64,000 nt of DNA, from assembly GCA_016125085.1 (NCBI GenBank), contig WGMM01000012.1, positions 62,001 to 126,000 on the forward strand, written 5' to 3'. Both the position numbers and the translations under genes were made by a program. Source of the stretch: a bacterium. GTDB taxonomy: Bacteria > Planctomycetota > Planctomycetia > Isosphaerales > Isosphaeraceae. Shown piece after piece: positions 44,296 through 57,336 of the stretch (position 1 is its first letter; every line of letters begins with the position of its first letter). The notes beneath the pieces were generated by a model. The model saw nothing but the letters and a program-made list of their open reading frames with translations. It was not told the origin of the DNA and ran no database searches.

Positions 44296-46311
44296 ATGGG
44301 CCGCATCCAGAAATTACCGGCGGCTGTCGTGAACCAGATCGCCGCGGGCGAGGTGGTGGAGCGTCCGGCCAGCGTCGTCAAGGAACTGCTGGAAAACGCG
44401 GTCGATTCGGGTGCCCGGCGGATCGATCTGGCCGTCGAACGCGGCGGCAAGGATGTCATCCGCGTGGCTGACGACGGCCGCGGCATGGATGCTGAGGACC
44501 TTCCTCTGGCCTTTTCGGCCCACGCCACGAGCAAGCTCCAGACGGCCGAGGATCTGGAACGGATCGTCACGCTCGGTTTTCGGGGCGAAGCTCTTGCCGC
44601 GATCGCCGAGATTTCGCGCACGCGGTGCGTCACCCGCACAGTCGATGCCGAAACGGCGATCGCCCTTGAGATCGAAGGCGGAATGCACGGCGAAATCAAA
44701 GCCGCGGCCGGGCCGCCTGGTACGGTGGTCGAGGTGCGCGACCTGTTCTTCAACACGCCCGTGCGCCGCCGGTTTCTGAAGTCGGACACGACCGAAGCCG
44801 GCCACGTGAGCGAAGCGTTTCAGCGGGTCGTGCTGGCTTCGCCGAATGTCCACTTCACGTATCGTTCCGGCGGCAAGCTGGTTTACGACATCCCGGCTCA
44901 GGCCTCGATGCGTGAGCGCATCGGTATTTTTTTCGGACAGGATCTGGCTGAGGACCTCATCTGGGTCGATTCGAAAGTGGACGAATACCGGGTTTACGGG
45001 TTCGTGGCCCAGCCGAAGCATTCCCGCGGATCGAGCCGGTCGCAGCACTTTTTCGTCGGCGGCCGGTACGTGCGCGACCGGACTCTGACCCACGCGCTCA
45101 CCGAAGCCTATCGCGGCCTGCTGATGGTCGGCCGCCAGCCGGTGGCGTTTCTGACGTTCGAAATTCCGCCGGACGACCTGGACGTGAACGTCCACCCGGC
45201 CAAGACCGAAGTTCGCTTTCGCGACAGTCAGAAGCTCTATGCCCTGCTCCTGTCCGCCGTTCGTCACCGCTTTCTCGGCACCGATCTGCACGAAAAGATC
45301 TCGGCACATGGCCTGGGCGAAGCCCTGCCGGCAGAACCCTCGAATGCGGGAGATGTTCCGAATGTGCCAGGCACCGTTTCGCCTGTGACCGCGGCTTCCG
45401 AAGCCGGCGAGCCCTTCGCACTTTCCGGAACGGTCCCGGACCGGCAGTCGGTCGCGAACTGGTTTCAGGACAGGCCTGCCCCTTCGCCGCACTCCGCACC
45501 ATTCCGCGGTGTGCCTGCTCCCGGCCCCGCCTTGCCGTTCGGCTCAGGGGCACGAAACGGCAGCATCCCGGCACCGGCTTCCTGGAGCATGGCAGCCACA
45601 TCGGCACAACCGTTCCAAGCCGACGTTGACGAATTCGCGGCATCGCCGATCCCTGCGGCTCCCTCATCCGGTGTGCCCGAATCCGCAGCGACGGCCGGCG
45701 AAACCGTTTCGCAGGACCCTGCACCACCAAGTCCACGCACGTTCCGCAAGGCGGTGCAAATCCACGACAGTTACCTGGTGGTCGAGACGGACGAAGGGCT
45801 TTCGCTGGTCGATCAGCACGCCCTTCACGAACGGATTCTGTTCGAGGAGCTGAAGCTCAAGATCCGTGATGGAGGAGTCGAGTCACAACGGCTGCTGATG
45901 CCCGAGGTACTCGAACTCGAGCCTGCGGATCACGAATTGGCGCTCGAGCACGAAGCCACTCTGGCGAAACTTGGCCTGGAGGTGCAGGACTATGGTGCAC
46001 CGACCCTGGCCGTACTCTCGTTGCCGACACTGGCCCGGCACGTCGGCGCGGGCGACCTGGTTCGCGACTTGATCGACCGGTTCCGCCATGCCCAGGCCGA
46101 CCCTGAACCGGATGCGATGCTGAACCTGACCCTCGCCACGATCGCATGCAAGGCGGCCGTGAAGGCAGGCGACCCGCTGACCCCGGAAGAGATCGACGCC
46201 CTGCTCGCAAAAGCGACCCACTTCGCCCATTCCCACCATTGCCCGCATGGCAGACCATCGTCGCTGAATTTCTCCAAGTCCGATCTTGAGAAAAGGTTCG
46301 GTCGCACCTGA
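44296..46311 (+). CDS. mutL: DNA mismatch repair protein MutL
   Basis: 671-aa GHKL ATPase that links MutS mismatch recognition to strand incision. The N-terminus is classical: LPAAVVNQIAAGEVVERPAS, VKELLENAVDSGA, DDGRGM, HATSKL, GFRGEALA. A Pro/Ala/Ser-rich linker spans about 330-480. The C-terminal domain ends CPHGRP, the zinc-associated motif of endonuclease-type MutL; the DQHALHERILFEE segment (DQHA-x2-E-x4-E) also matches the endonuclease metal motif, so this MutL is probably a nicking enzyme. The start is ATG 44296 by alignment; TTG 44287 has the better ribosome site (AGGAA at 7 nt) and would add three residues. Confidence 0.95.
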   Translation: MGRIQKLPAAVVNQIAAGEVVERPASVVKELLENAVDSGARRIDLAVERGGKDVIRVADDGRGMDAEDLPLAFSAHATSKLQTAEDLERIVTLGFRGEALAAIAEISRTRCVTRTVDAETAIALEIEGGMHGEIKAAAGPPGTVVEVRDLFFNTPVRRRFLKSDTTEAGHVSEAFQRVVLASPNVHFTYRSGGKLVYDIPAQASMRERIGIFFGQDLAEDLIWVDSKVDEYRVYGFVAQPKHSRGSSRSQHFFVGGRYVRDRTLTHALTEAYRGLLMVGRQPVAFLTFEIPPDDLDVNVHPAKTEVRFRDSQKLYALLLSAVRHRFLGTDLHEKISAHGLGEALPAEPSNAGDVPNVPGTVSPVTAASEAGEPFALSGTVPDRQSVANWFQDRPAPSPHSAPFRGVPAPGPALPFGSGARNGSIPAPASWSMAATSAQPFQADVDEFAASPIPAAPSSGVPESAATAGETVSQDPAPPSPRTFRKAVQIHDSYLVVETDEGLSLVDQHALHERILFEELKLKIRDGGVESQRLLMPEVLELEPADHELALEHEATLAKLGLEVQDYGAPTLAVLSLPTLARHVGAGDLVRDLIDRFRHAQADPEPDAMLNLTLATIACKAAVKAGDPLTPEEIDALLAKATHFAHSHHCPHGRPSSLNFSKSDLEKRFGRT

Positions 46312-46358
46312 TCCGATCGTAAGTCCCCCCCTCCAGAGTCTTCAGAGCCCTCCCTCGC

Positions 46359-47861
46359 ATGATTTGCGTCACGATCGCCGAAGAGACCATCGAAAAACTC
46401 CGCACAGCCTGGCGCGAAGCCATTCGCCCGGGTGTCGGACTGGTCGAAGTGCGGCTGGATTATCTGACAGAAGCCCCGGACTGGGTGGCGATTCTCAGAG
46501 ACCGGCCAAGCCCTGTCCTGGTCACGGCGCGGCGCACGATCGACGGGGGCCGGTGGTCGGGTGACGAAACGCACCGCCGCCATGCCCTGGAAGAAGCCGC
46601 GCGAAACGGAGCGGACTGGGTTGACCTTGAGATGGACGTCGCTTCGTCGATGCCGCGTGTGGGTGTCGGCCGCAGGCTGGTTTCGTTTCATGACATGCAC
46701 CGGACACCGGCCGACCTGGACGCCATTGCCGACCAGTGCGGAGCCGGTGATGCCGACCTGGTGAAGCTGGCTGTGATGGCCCACGGCGTGAAGGACGCTT
46801 TCGCCCTGCTCGAAACGGTCAAAAAATCGCACGCCCGCCGGCCGACGATGGGCCTGGCGATGGGCGATTGGGGCCAGTTCACGCGAGTCGTCAACGCATG
46901 TTTCGGCGCATCCTGGACATACGCCGTACTCGACGCCGCTTCGGCTCCGGCTCCGGGCATGTTGTCCGTCAGTGAATTGACCGGGCTTTACGATTATGAC
47001 CGGATCGATCACCGCACGGGCATTTGCGCCGTGATCGGCGACCCGATCCGCCACAGCAAGAGCCCGCTGGTGCATAATCTGGCCTTTCGGCATCATAATA
47101 CGAACATGGTCTATGTGCCGATCCGCGTGGCTGTGCAGGATCTGGACTGGTTCCTGAACAATTTCGCCCGTTTCGGAATTCAGGGGCTGAGCGTGACGAT
47201 TCCGCATAAGGAGAATGTGATCGCGGCACTCGATCACGCCGATGAACTGGTCCGGCTGACGGGCAGTTGCAATACGGTCATTGCCGAGCGGCCAGAATCA
47301 GGCCCCGTTCCGCTTCGATTGAGCGGTTACAATACCGATCTCGCCGCGGCACTCGATTCGCTGACGGAGGCATTGCGTTTGCGTACAGGGAATGGTGATC
47401 TTTCGAATCGAAAAGTGCTGCTTCTGGGCGCAGGTGGCGTGGCCCGGTCACTGGCGTTCGGCCTGGTGCACAAAAAGGCGAAACTGACGATCGTGAACCG
47501 GTCAGCGGAACGGGCGGTCGCGCTCGCGGCCGCGACTGGTGCCGAATCCGCGGCCTGGGAAGACCGTAACGATGCGGCAAGGCACGCGGATATCATCATC
47601 AATGCCACGAGCCTGGGCATGTCGCCGCAGGAGTCGATTTCGCCGCTCGATAGAAGTTCGCTACGCCCGAACCATGTCGTATTCGATACGATCTATGCTC
47701 CTGAATGGACGAAGCTGTTGACCGAGGCACGGGAGGAAGGGGCTTACGCCCTGACGGGAATCGACATGTTCGTGAAGCAGGCCGCGGTACAATCCGAATT
47801 GTTTACCGGCGGGCGGGCCGCTCCGGTCTCATCGATGGCCGCATCTCTCCGAACGACCTGA
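46359..47861 (+). CDS. aroDE: Bifunctional 3-dehydroquinate dehydratase / shikimate dehydrogenase
   Basis: 500-aa fusion doing two consecutive shikimate-pathway steps. The first about 215 residues are type I dehydroquinase: E30 in VEVRLD, H111 in SFHDMH and the Schiff-base K136 in DLVKLAVM. The second part (from about 222) is AroE: IGDPIRHSKSP with shikimate-binding serines, K284 in SVTIPHKE, NTD in GYNTDL, and the NADP loop GAGGVARS. The order AroD-AroE matches the plant and chlamydial/planctomycete fusions. aroK follows 50 nt downstream, so three aromatic-pathway steps are clustered. ATG 46359 starts right at the first strand. Confidence 0.95.
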   Translation: MICVTIAEETIEKLRTAWREAIRPGVGLVEVRLDYLTEAPDWVAILRDRPSPVLVTARRTIDGGRWSGDETHRRHALEEAARNGADWVDLEMDVASSMPRVGVGRRLVSFHDMHRTPADLDAIADQCGAGDADLVKLAVMAHGVKDAFALLETVKKSHARRPTMGLAMGDWGQFTRVVNACFGASWTYAVLDAASAPAPGMLSVSELTGLYDYDRIDHRTGICAVIGDPIRHSKSPLVHNLAFRHHNTNMVYVPIRVAVQDLDWFLNNFARFGIQGLSVTIPHKENVIAALDHADELVRLTGSCNTVIAERPESGPVPLRLSGYNTDLAAALDSLTEALRLRTGNGDLSNRKVLLLGAGGVARSLAFGLVHKKAKLTIVNRSAERAVALAAATGAESAAWEDRNDAARHADIIINATSLGMSPQESISPLDRSSLRPNHVVFDTIYAPEWTKLLTEAREEGAYALTGIDMFVKQAAVQSELFTGGRAAPVSSMAASLRTT

Positions 47862-47911
47862 CATAATGGGTACATGATCACTTCGGAAGTAACGATCGAA
47901 AGGCATCTCAC

Positions 47912-48514
47912 GTGACCGACCCCAAAAAAGAGCCTACGGCGAAACACCTCGTGCTGATCGGGTATCGAGGTTCAGGCAAATCGTCCATCGGCAAGGAGTT
48001 GGCCCGCATGCTCGGGCTGGAGTGGCTGGACACGGACCGGGCGATCCAGGACAAGTCCAACCTGTCGATCCGGGATATTTTCGCCGACCAGGGCGAAGCC
48101 GCTTTTCGTGACATGGAAACGGATATCCTGCGAGACCTTACGGCGAAAAGCACGCAACTGCCCAGCTCGGTCATTTCGAGCGGGGGCGGCATGGTCATGC
48201 GTGAAGAGAACCGACGCCTGATCAAAAAGCTGGGCCCGGTGATCTGGCTGAAGATATCGCCGAAAACGGCGCTGGAGCGGATCACGGCAGATAAGGCGAC
48301 TCATGGGCAGCGGCCTTCGCTGACGGACAATCCGCTGGCCGTCGAAATTCGCGAAATGATCGCCGAACGATCGCCGTTCTACGCAGCCACGGCGGACCTG
48401 ACGATCGAAAACGACGATCCGGCCGTTTCGCCGGAAGACCTGGCCTCGCAGATCCTCGACAAGCTCCGGGCCACCTCCTGGTATGCCTACCTGATGAACC
48501 GGCTCGACAGTTGA
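47912..48514 (+). CDS. aroK: Shikimate kinase
   Basis: 200-aa nucleoside-monophosphate-kinase-fold enzyme phosphorylating shikimate. The P-loop is GYRGSGKSS (17-25). Shikimate contacts are D42 in LDTDRAI, R in FRDMET and GGG in SSGGGMV; the lid Arg is in QRPSL. GTG 47912 has AAAGG 8 nt upstream. At 200 aa it is slightly longer than E. coli AroK (173), with a short polar N-terminus. It lies directly after aroDE, completing a small aromatic cluster. Confidence 0.93.
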   Translation: MTDPKKEPTAKHLVLIGYRGSGKSSIGKELARMLGLEWLDTDRAIQDKSNLSIRDIFADQGEAAFRDMETDILRDLTAKSTQLPSSVISSGGGMVMREENRRLIKKLGPVIWLKISPKTALERITADKATHGQRPSLTDNPLAVEIREMIAERSPFYAATADLTIENDDPAVSPEDLASQILDKLRATSWYAYLMNRLDS

Positions 48515-48542
48515 TTCGCTGTCAGGCCATTTCGGAACCTTC

Positions 48543-49469
48543 ATGACGCCCCACTTCACTCCGCTGCTGCACGTGGTCTTCCTTCTCGGGCTGGGATGGC
48601 TCGGAGCGGTCGTCGGCAGTTTCGCCAACGTCTGCGCCTATCGCCTGCCGTTCGGGAAGAGCGTGATCTGGCCGGCCTCGCATTGCCCCCGCTGCCTCAC
48701 TGCGATTTCGGGCCGTGATAACCTGCCGATCTTCGGCTGGCTGCTGCTTCGTGCCGAATGCCGCCGGTGCGGGCTGCCGATCCCTTCCCGCTATGTGGTC
48801 ATGGAGATGGTCACCGGGTGCCTCTTCGCCCTGGTGCACGTTTCGATCGTGGCCGAGCGTGGCTGGAAGTCGCCGATCGACATGATCTATACGGCAAGGC
48901 TGCTGCTGGGTGCGTCGCTGGTCACGTTTCTGATCATCGCCACCGTGATGGATTACGACTGGATGATCATCACCGACAGCGTGACCGTGCCGGGCATGAT
49001 CAGCGGCCTGCTTCTCGGAACGCTCCTGCCCGGATCGAGACCTGTGCCGATGTCGGCCGACTCGATGCTCGACGGTTTTCTCGTAGGCTTCGGCGGAATC
49101 GTCACAGGTTTCGCCGTCGTGGTGATTGTCCGTTACGTCGGCGGCATCATCGCTGGCCGTGAAGCCATGGGCCTGGGCGACGCGACCTTGCTGGGCGTCA
49201 TCGGTGCCCACCTGGGCTGGAAGGCGACGATCATCACCTTTTTCATGGCCCCGTTTTTCGGGCTGACGCTGGAGTTCTGGAAGGTCGTCCGCCGGGTTCG
49301 GGATCTGATCACCGGTCGGCAATCTGCGCAAAACATCAAGGAAATGCCGTTCGGGCCGTATTTGAGCATGGCCGCGATCGTGACACTTCTGACGTGGCCC
49401 CTGCTCTGGAAATTCTGGGCCGCCGAACTTTTCGAAGCGATTCGTGTGGTATTCTTGGGACTGGAGTGA
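48543..49469 (+). CDS. Type IV prepilin peptidase (A24 family)
   Basis: 308-aa polytopic membrane aspartyl protease that cleaves prepilin-like leaders and may N-methylate the product. The N-terminal domain has GSFANVCAYRLP and the zinc tetra-Cys set C48-x2-C51 ... C73-x2-C76. The catalytic pair are the Asp region MDYDWMIITD (135-144) and the GxGD-type motif MGLGD (208-212). About seven helices follow. It would process major and minor pseudopilins for type II secretion or pili; no pilin gene is in the window. It is preceded by aroK (28 nt) and followed by a small membrane protein. Confidence 0.93.
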   Translation: MTPHFTPLLHVVFLLGLGWLGAVVGSFANVCAYRLPFGKSVIWPASHCPRCLTAISGRDNLPIFGWLLLRAECRRCGLPIPSRYVVMEMVTGCLFALVHVSIVAERGWKSPIDMIYTARLLLGASLVTFLIIATVMDYDWMIITDSVTVPGMISGLLLGTLLPGSRPVPMSADSMLDGFLVGFGGIVTGFAVVVIVRYVGGIIAGREAMGLGDATLLGVIGAHLGWKATIITFFMAPFFGLTLEFWKVVRRVRDLITGRQSAQNIKEMPFGPYLSMAAIVTLLTWPLLWKFWAAELFEAIRVVFLGLE

Positions 49470-49526
49470 GCCGGGGTTCTCCCACCCGGTTCTTCGCCAG
49501 GTCAGACGATCGCGGAAGGAACCGTG

Positions 49527-49922
49527 ATGATTCGCAGTCCGCACAAACTGACGTTCGCGAGAGCCAGGTCGCGCCTGGCCTTCTGGATCCTGACAGCCGC
49601 CTGCTGCTTCGGCGTGATCGTCTGGTTCCTGATCGCGAACCGCTCGCCGGTGGAAGTCGTTCTGCCCTTCGGCTTCGGCACGCGCACCGGACCGGTGTCG
49701 ATCGTGATTTTCGTGAGCATGGCGATCGGCGCCTTCTGGGTCGTCGCCCTTCAGGCCCTGCTCTCCGCACGGAGACACCTGAAGGACGCATACCGGCGCT
49801 GGAGTCGCCCTCGAACCGACACGCCGCACCGGTGCGAAGCTCCGCATATCGTCAGCCGGCCGAACCACACGATGGCTCTGAGTTATCGCATGGATTCGGA
49901 AAATTCCGGTCAGGCAAACTAA
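49527..49922 (+). CDS. LapA-like small membrane protein
   Basis: 131-aa protein with two hydrophobic segments (18-38 and 58-80) separated by NRSPVEVVLPFG, the pattern of LapA/DUF1049 proteins (lipopolysaccharide assembly in enterics). AAGGA precedes ATG 49527; GTG 49524 is equally possible. The C-terminal 45 residues are basic and disordered-looking. The family call is by pattern only. Confidence 0.6.
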   Translation: MIRSPHKLTFARARSRLAFWILTAACCFGVIVWFLIANRSPVEVVLPFGFGTRTGPVSIVIFVSMAIGAFWVVALQALLSARRHLKDAYRRWSRPRTDTPHRCEAPHIVSRPNHTMALSYRMDSENSGQAN

Positions 49923-49989
49923 AGCGGTTGCAGGGAAGTTGACGATCAAGGATGAAGTGATAGTCCGGATATAGACGGAACACGAATCA

Positions 49990-50691
49990 GTGAGAATCGG
50001 AATCGAGCGGACCCAGCTTTCGAATCGCACCGGGCACTTGTGTCTGACGGCGATCGTTTGCGCGGGGTTTCTGGCGTTTTCCGGCTGCAGCGGCCAGCGG
50101 CCAGCGCTGGTTCGTAACGGCTCGCTGAAGGCGGGTTTGAGCCAGGTGCAGTTCGAAAACGATACGCTCAAGGCCCAGGTCGCCAAGCTCGAAAAGCAAA
50201 ATCGGCAGCTTCTGGCCGATCTGGAACGGGAAGAAACGCACAGCGGCACGCTGGCGGCGAGGCTGGACGAATCCCGTAATCTCTTGCGAAATCGGGGCGT
50301 GAACGTACCCCTGGACGGCGACGACCCGCGGATCGTGGCCCGGTCGGACGGTACCGATGCCGCCCCGCGCACGACTTTCGGCGAAGTGCGCCCCACCCCC
50401 AGGCGCAGCCGCTACGCCTCGGACGACAAACCGGCAGCGGAGAACGAGATACCGGACAACGAACCGGCCCCTCGACCTTCCAGGCCGAAGGGTTATCAGC
50501 CGCCCGGGTTCCCGGACGATCCACCGTCGATCGAGCGTTTCGGCGAAGAGGTCCCCGAGGTGTCCGCCAACGATCTCTCGACAGGATGGCGGCGTCTGAG
50601 TTACCGTGACTTACGGGAAACCGTTCCATCCGGGCGATCCGCCGCCGCGGCAGGTGTCAGCGGGTGGAAATCGAAAACGACCGCACCTTGA
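49990..50691 (+). CDS. Putative lipoprotein with coiled-coil segment
   Basis: 233-aa protein from GTG 49990. A lipobox LAFSGC (28-33) with C33 as the lipidation site follows a hydrophobic signal. Residues 45-100 have heptad-like spacing (QVQFENDTLKAQVAKLEKQ) predicting a coiled coil, and the rest is Pro/Arg/Asp-rich and probably unstructured. I recognise no family. It ends 14 nt before hisH, so it may share a transcript, but no histidine-related role is suggested by its sequence. Confidence 0.65.
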   Translation: MRIGIERTQLSNRTGHLCLTAIVCAGFLAFSGCSGQRPALVRNGSLKAGLSQVQFENDTLKAQVAKLEKQNRQLLADLEREETHSGTLAARLDESRNLLRNRGVNVPLDGDDPRIVARSDGTDAAPRTTFGEVRPTPRRSRYASDDKPAAENEIPDNEPAPRPSRPKGYQPPGFPDDPPSIERFGEEVPEVSANDLSTGWRRLSYRDLRETVPSGRSAAAAGVSGWKSKTTAP

Positions 50692-50705
50692 GATCGACTT
50701 CGTTC

Positions 50706-51323
50706 ATGCAGAAGCGCGCCGGCATCATCGACTATGGCATGGGCAACTTGCGAAGCGTTCAGAAGGCGATCGAGGCGGTCGGCCATTCGGCGACGATCGT
50801 CGACGACCCGCACCGCCTGGCCGAATTCAGCCACGTGATTCTGCCCGGAGTCGGCGCGTTCCGCGATGCCATCAGCCATCTGAAAACGACTGGGCTGGGC
50901 CAGGCCTTCGTGGAGGCTGTCGCGAGCGGCCGCCCCTGCCTGGGCGTTTGTCTGGGCCTTCAGCTGCTGTTCGACCGCAGTTTCGAAGATGGCGAACACG
51001 CGGGCCTGGGGCTGATCCATGGCGATGTCGTCCGCTTCGCTGCTCAGCCGGGGCTGAAGATCCCTCACATGGGCTGGAACGATCTGAAATTCACTCGCCG
51101 CGACCCCCTTTTCGAAGGCCTCGGCGCAAACCCTTACGTCTATTTCGTCCATTCCTATCATGGCGTCACGGCTGATCCTTCGGACACGCTGGCGACGAGC
51201 GATTACGGCGGTACCTTCACGGCAGCCGTCGGGCGCGACAATCTCAGGGCGTGTCAGTTTCACCCGGAAAAAAGCCAGGCCGTGGGCTTGCGGATCTACG
51301 CCAATTTCATGAATCTGGATTGA
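50706..51323 (+). CDS. hisH: Imidazole glycerol phosphate synthase, glutaminase subunit HisH
   Basis: 205-aa class I amidotransferase that supplies ammonia to HisF in histidine synthesis. Nucleophile C82 lies in GVCLGLQLL, and the His-Glu pair in CQFHPEKSQ. The start IIDYGMGNLRSV and PGVGAF are hallmarks. ATG 50706 is preferred by alignment over an in-frame GTG at 50664. hisA follows 70 nt downstream; hisF is not in the window. Confidence 0.95.
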   Translation: MQKRAGIIDYGMGNLRSVQKAIEAVGHSATIVDDPHRLAEFSHVILPGVGAFRDAISHLKTTGLGQAFVEAVASGRPCLGVCLGLQLLFDRSFEDGEHAGLGLIHGDVVRFAAQPGLKIPHMGWNDLKFTRRDPLFEGLGANPYVYFVHSYHGVTADPSDTLATSDYGGTFTAAVGRDNLRACQFHPEKSQAVGLRIYANFMNLD

Positions 51324-51393
51324 ATCTGACAGACACGCCCGTTCGGTTTGACGGTTCGTTCAAGCAGATGCACCGAAAGGAACGCGACTCGCC

Positions 51394-52116
51394 ATGATCC
51401 TCCTGCCCGCGATCGACATGAAAGACGGACGCTGCGTTCGCCTTCAGCAGGGCGACTTCGAACGCCAGACCGTCTATTCCGACGATCCGCTGGACATGGC
51501 CCGGGCATGGGCCGGCCAGGGCGCAGAATGGCTCCACCTGGTCGATCTGGATGGTGCGAAAGAAGGCGGACTGTCGATCAATTCGCCGATCGTGGAACGT
51601 ATCGTGGCGGAATTGGGCCTGCCTGTCCAGCTCGGCGGTGGCGTTCGCGACGAAGAGACGATCCGTCACTGGCTCAACCTGGGCGTGCAGCGGCTGGTCG
51701 TCGGGACCAAGGCCGTTCGGGAGCCCGAGTGGTTCGACGCGATGGCTCAGAAGTTCCCGGGCCAGCTGGTCCTGGGTCTCGACGCCAAAGGGGGCCGGGT
51801 CGCGACGGATGGCTGGCTGAACGTCAGCGAGCTGGACGCCGTATCCCTAGCAAGTTCGTTCGAAACCCTGCCGCTGGCGGGAATCGTCTACACCGACATC
51901 GCCCGCGACGGGATGCTGGTCGGGCCGAATTTCGTAATGACGGAACGCATTGCGCGTGAAGTCAAGCTGCCGGTCGTCGCCTCCGGAGGCGTATCCTGCC
52001 TGGAGGATTTACGCAAGTTGAGCAATATGCCCGTCTGGGGTGCGATCGTGGGCAAAGCGCTCTATGAAAAGCGATTCTCCCTCGATGAAGCCCTGGCGTG
52101 CGTTCAAGCAGGTTGA
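51394..52116 (+). CDS. hisA: Phosphoribosylformimino-5-aminoimidazole carboxamide ribotide isomerase HisA
   Basis: 240-aa TIM-barrel isomerase of histidine synthesis. Catalytic Asp residues are D8 in LPAIDMKDG and D130 in LGLDAKGG. Phosphate-binding loops are LGGGVRDE (80-87), VVGTKA, TDIARDGM (167-174) and ASGGV. The length is typical. It lies just downstream of hisH and is convergent with the small secreted protein gene on the other strand. Confidence 0.95.
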   Translation: MILLPAIDMKDGRCVRLQQGDFERQTVYSDDPLDMARAWAGQGAEWLHLVDLDGAKEGGLSINSPIVERIVAELGLPVQLGGGVRDEETIRHWLNLGVQRLVVGTKAVREPEWFDAMAQKFPGQLVLGLDAKGGRVATDGWLNVSELDAVSLASSFETLPLAGIVYTDIARDGMLVGPNFVMTERIAREVKLPVVASGGVSCLEDLRKLSNMPVWGAIVGKALYEKRFSLDEALACVQAG

Positions 52117-52186
52117 GGGGGCCAACCGCAGAGTATTCTGCCCGCTTGATGCCCCACGCAACTCCGCACTGATCAGAAGGTTCCGA

Positions 52187-52729
52187 TCAGAACATGCCGA
52201 AGCCGAAACCGAAGCCCCCCATCGGGCGGGCATAGGCATTAATCGAGTTCTGTATGGAGTTGTAGCGGGCGATGCCGACCTGCTCCGCTGAGAGCTGGGT
52301 CGCGCGGCTATAGGCGGAGATTTGCTCGTTATAGGTCGCCGGGTGGATCGGGTCATGCGGCGGAGTATCGAACTGATCTCGAGGGGCGTAATATTCGGCC
52401 ACGCGGGCGAGATGCCCGGGATTTCGGAAGCCATAGGAATTGTCGTCGGTCCGCATCGGAATTGGCTGATGGCGGACGATGGATTTGGCCGCGCCGGGGT
52501 GATATTCCTCATCGCGTGGATTATCTTCGACCGGTGGAAAGAACTCCGGATGATCGTGCAGCGGATTGGGCGAAAAGGGCGATTCGATCTCCGTGGAATG
52601 ATGCAGCTCGGTCGCCAGCGATGGCCGGGGAACCTTGCGGCGAGGCTGCGACTGCCCGCCATCCTGAGCGATCGCCCAGACGCTTGCGAGCATCGACATC
52701 GAAACGAATGCGGAAATCCGGGCGTTCAT
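52187..52729 (-). CDS. Small secreted protein of unknown function
   Basis: 180-aa protein from ATG 52729 (GTG 52732 is also possible); AGGAG lies 7-10 nt upstream. The signal peptide is about 1-22 (ending SVWAIA-QD). The mature part is His/Pro/Asn-rich (HDHPEFFPPVEDNPRDEEYHPG, shortened here in context), low in hydrophobics, and ends in a Gly-Phe run (GFGFGFGMF). No family is recognised. It follows metH by 50 bp on the same strand, perhaps cotranscribed. Confidence 0.6.
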   Translation of the reverse strand: MNARISAFVSMSMLASVWAIAQDGGQSQPRRKVPRPSLATELHHSTEIESPFSPNPLHDHPEFFPPVEDNPRDEEYHPGAAKSIVRHQPIPMRTDDNSYGFRNPGHLARVAEYYAPRDQFDTPPHDPIHPATYNEQISAYSRATQLSAEQVGIARYNSIQNSINAYARPMGGFGFGFGMF

Positions 52730-52778
52730 CACGGAGTCACTCCTGATACGTAAATCGTGCTGTGTCTTCGTCGATCGC

Positions 52779-56534
<3,756 letters not shown>

Positions 56535-56834
56535 GGCGCTCGATCGATTCCTGTACGGTTCAGGCAGGAAATTTGCCCGAATCGAACGATTTCAGAGTTG
56601 TGTCGGCGTTCCGGGACCGTTCGGACAGCCCGCGAATCACCTTAGGACAAATGGTTCCGCACCTGCGTTCCAAGACCATTATCCGTGCCGAAAGCCGGAC
56701 GTGTCAAGCTGAGCGAAGCGGGAGAAAGCCTTGATCAGACGCTTCCGATTCGTTTAGGCTGAAACGGATGACCCTGCGGCCACCTACTTCCGCAGACCGC
56801 TCGATCGACCTGCCCCGGGAGCACCACAACCCAC
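56535..56834. other. Divergent intergenic region between metH and the CheY-like gene
   Basis: 300 bp separating two divergent genes. I see no B12 box, no SAM-type aptamer, and only poor matches to promoter hexamers on either strand. Confidence 0.4.
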
Positions 56835-57275
56835 ATGAGCACCGCCCCTCGTATTCTCATCATGGACGACGACGCCGAGATCATCGAATCTCTGCAGGCG
56901 ATCCTCGAATCACGTGGCTACAGAGTCGTGACCGCGCGCGATGGCTCAACAGGTCTGGAACTCGCAGAAGCCGACCCGCCAGACCTGCTGATCCTCGACA
57001 TGATGATGCCGAAAAAAAGTGGCTTCCTGGTGCTCGAAAAACTCCGCACCCGGCCTGAAGGTCTGATCCCGACCATCATGATGACCGGCAACGAAGGCAG
57101 CCGACACCGGGCCTATGCCGAAATGCTCGGCGTCAAGGACTATCTCCGCAAGCCTTTTCCACTGGACAAGTTACTCAAGGCCATCCGTGAAGCATTGACC
57201 GAAGCCGGTCACACTCTGCCTGAAGCCGACGTGACCACGACGAGCACTCCGGAAGAAGAAGACGAGCTGATCTGA
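56835..57275 (+). CDS. Single-domain response regulator (CheY-like)
   Basis: 146-aa receiver. The phosphoacceptor is D55 in LLILDMMMPKKSG; the acidic pocket is DDDAE (11-15), and the conserved Lys is in YLRKPFPLDKL. A Glu/Thr-rich tail (125-146) follows the receiver with no output domain, so it would act by protein contact. No kinase is adjacent; metH is divergent and an amidase lies downstream after about 60 nt. Confidence 0.9.
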   Translation: MSTAPRILIMDDDAEIIESLQAILESRGYRVVTARDGSTGLELAEADPPDLLILDMMMPKKSGFLVLEKLRTRPEGLIPTIMMTGNEGSRHRAYAEMLGVKDYLRKPFPLDKLLKAIREALTEAGHTLPEADVTTTSTPEEEDELI

Positions 57276-57336
57276 AGCCCGTGGTTCGAGCCGGAGAGAG
57301 ACCATCACCGACAGCTGTCGAGGGACGATTCGACCG

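Noticed and set aside
52169-52190. Inverted repeat CTGATC...GATCAG at the hisA / small-protein junction.
   Set aside because: Only six pairs with a 10-nt loop, and it overlaps the end of the coding region; too weak to call a terminator.
56535-56834. Possible cobalamin or SAM riboswitch upstream of metH.
   Set aside because: No B12-box-like sequence or SAM-aptamer core could be found by eye on the minus strand.
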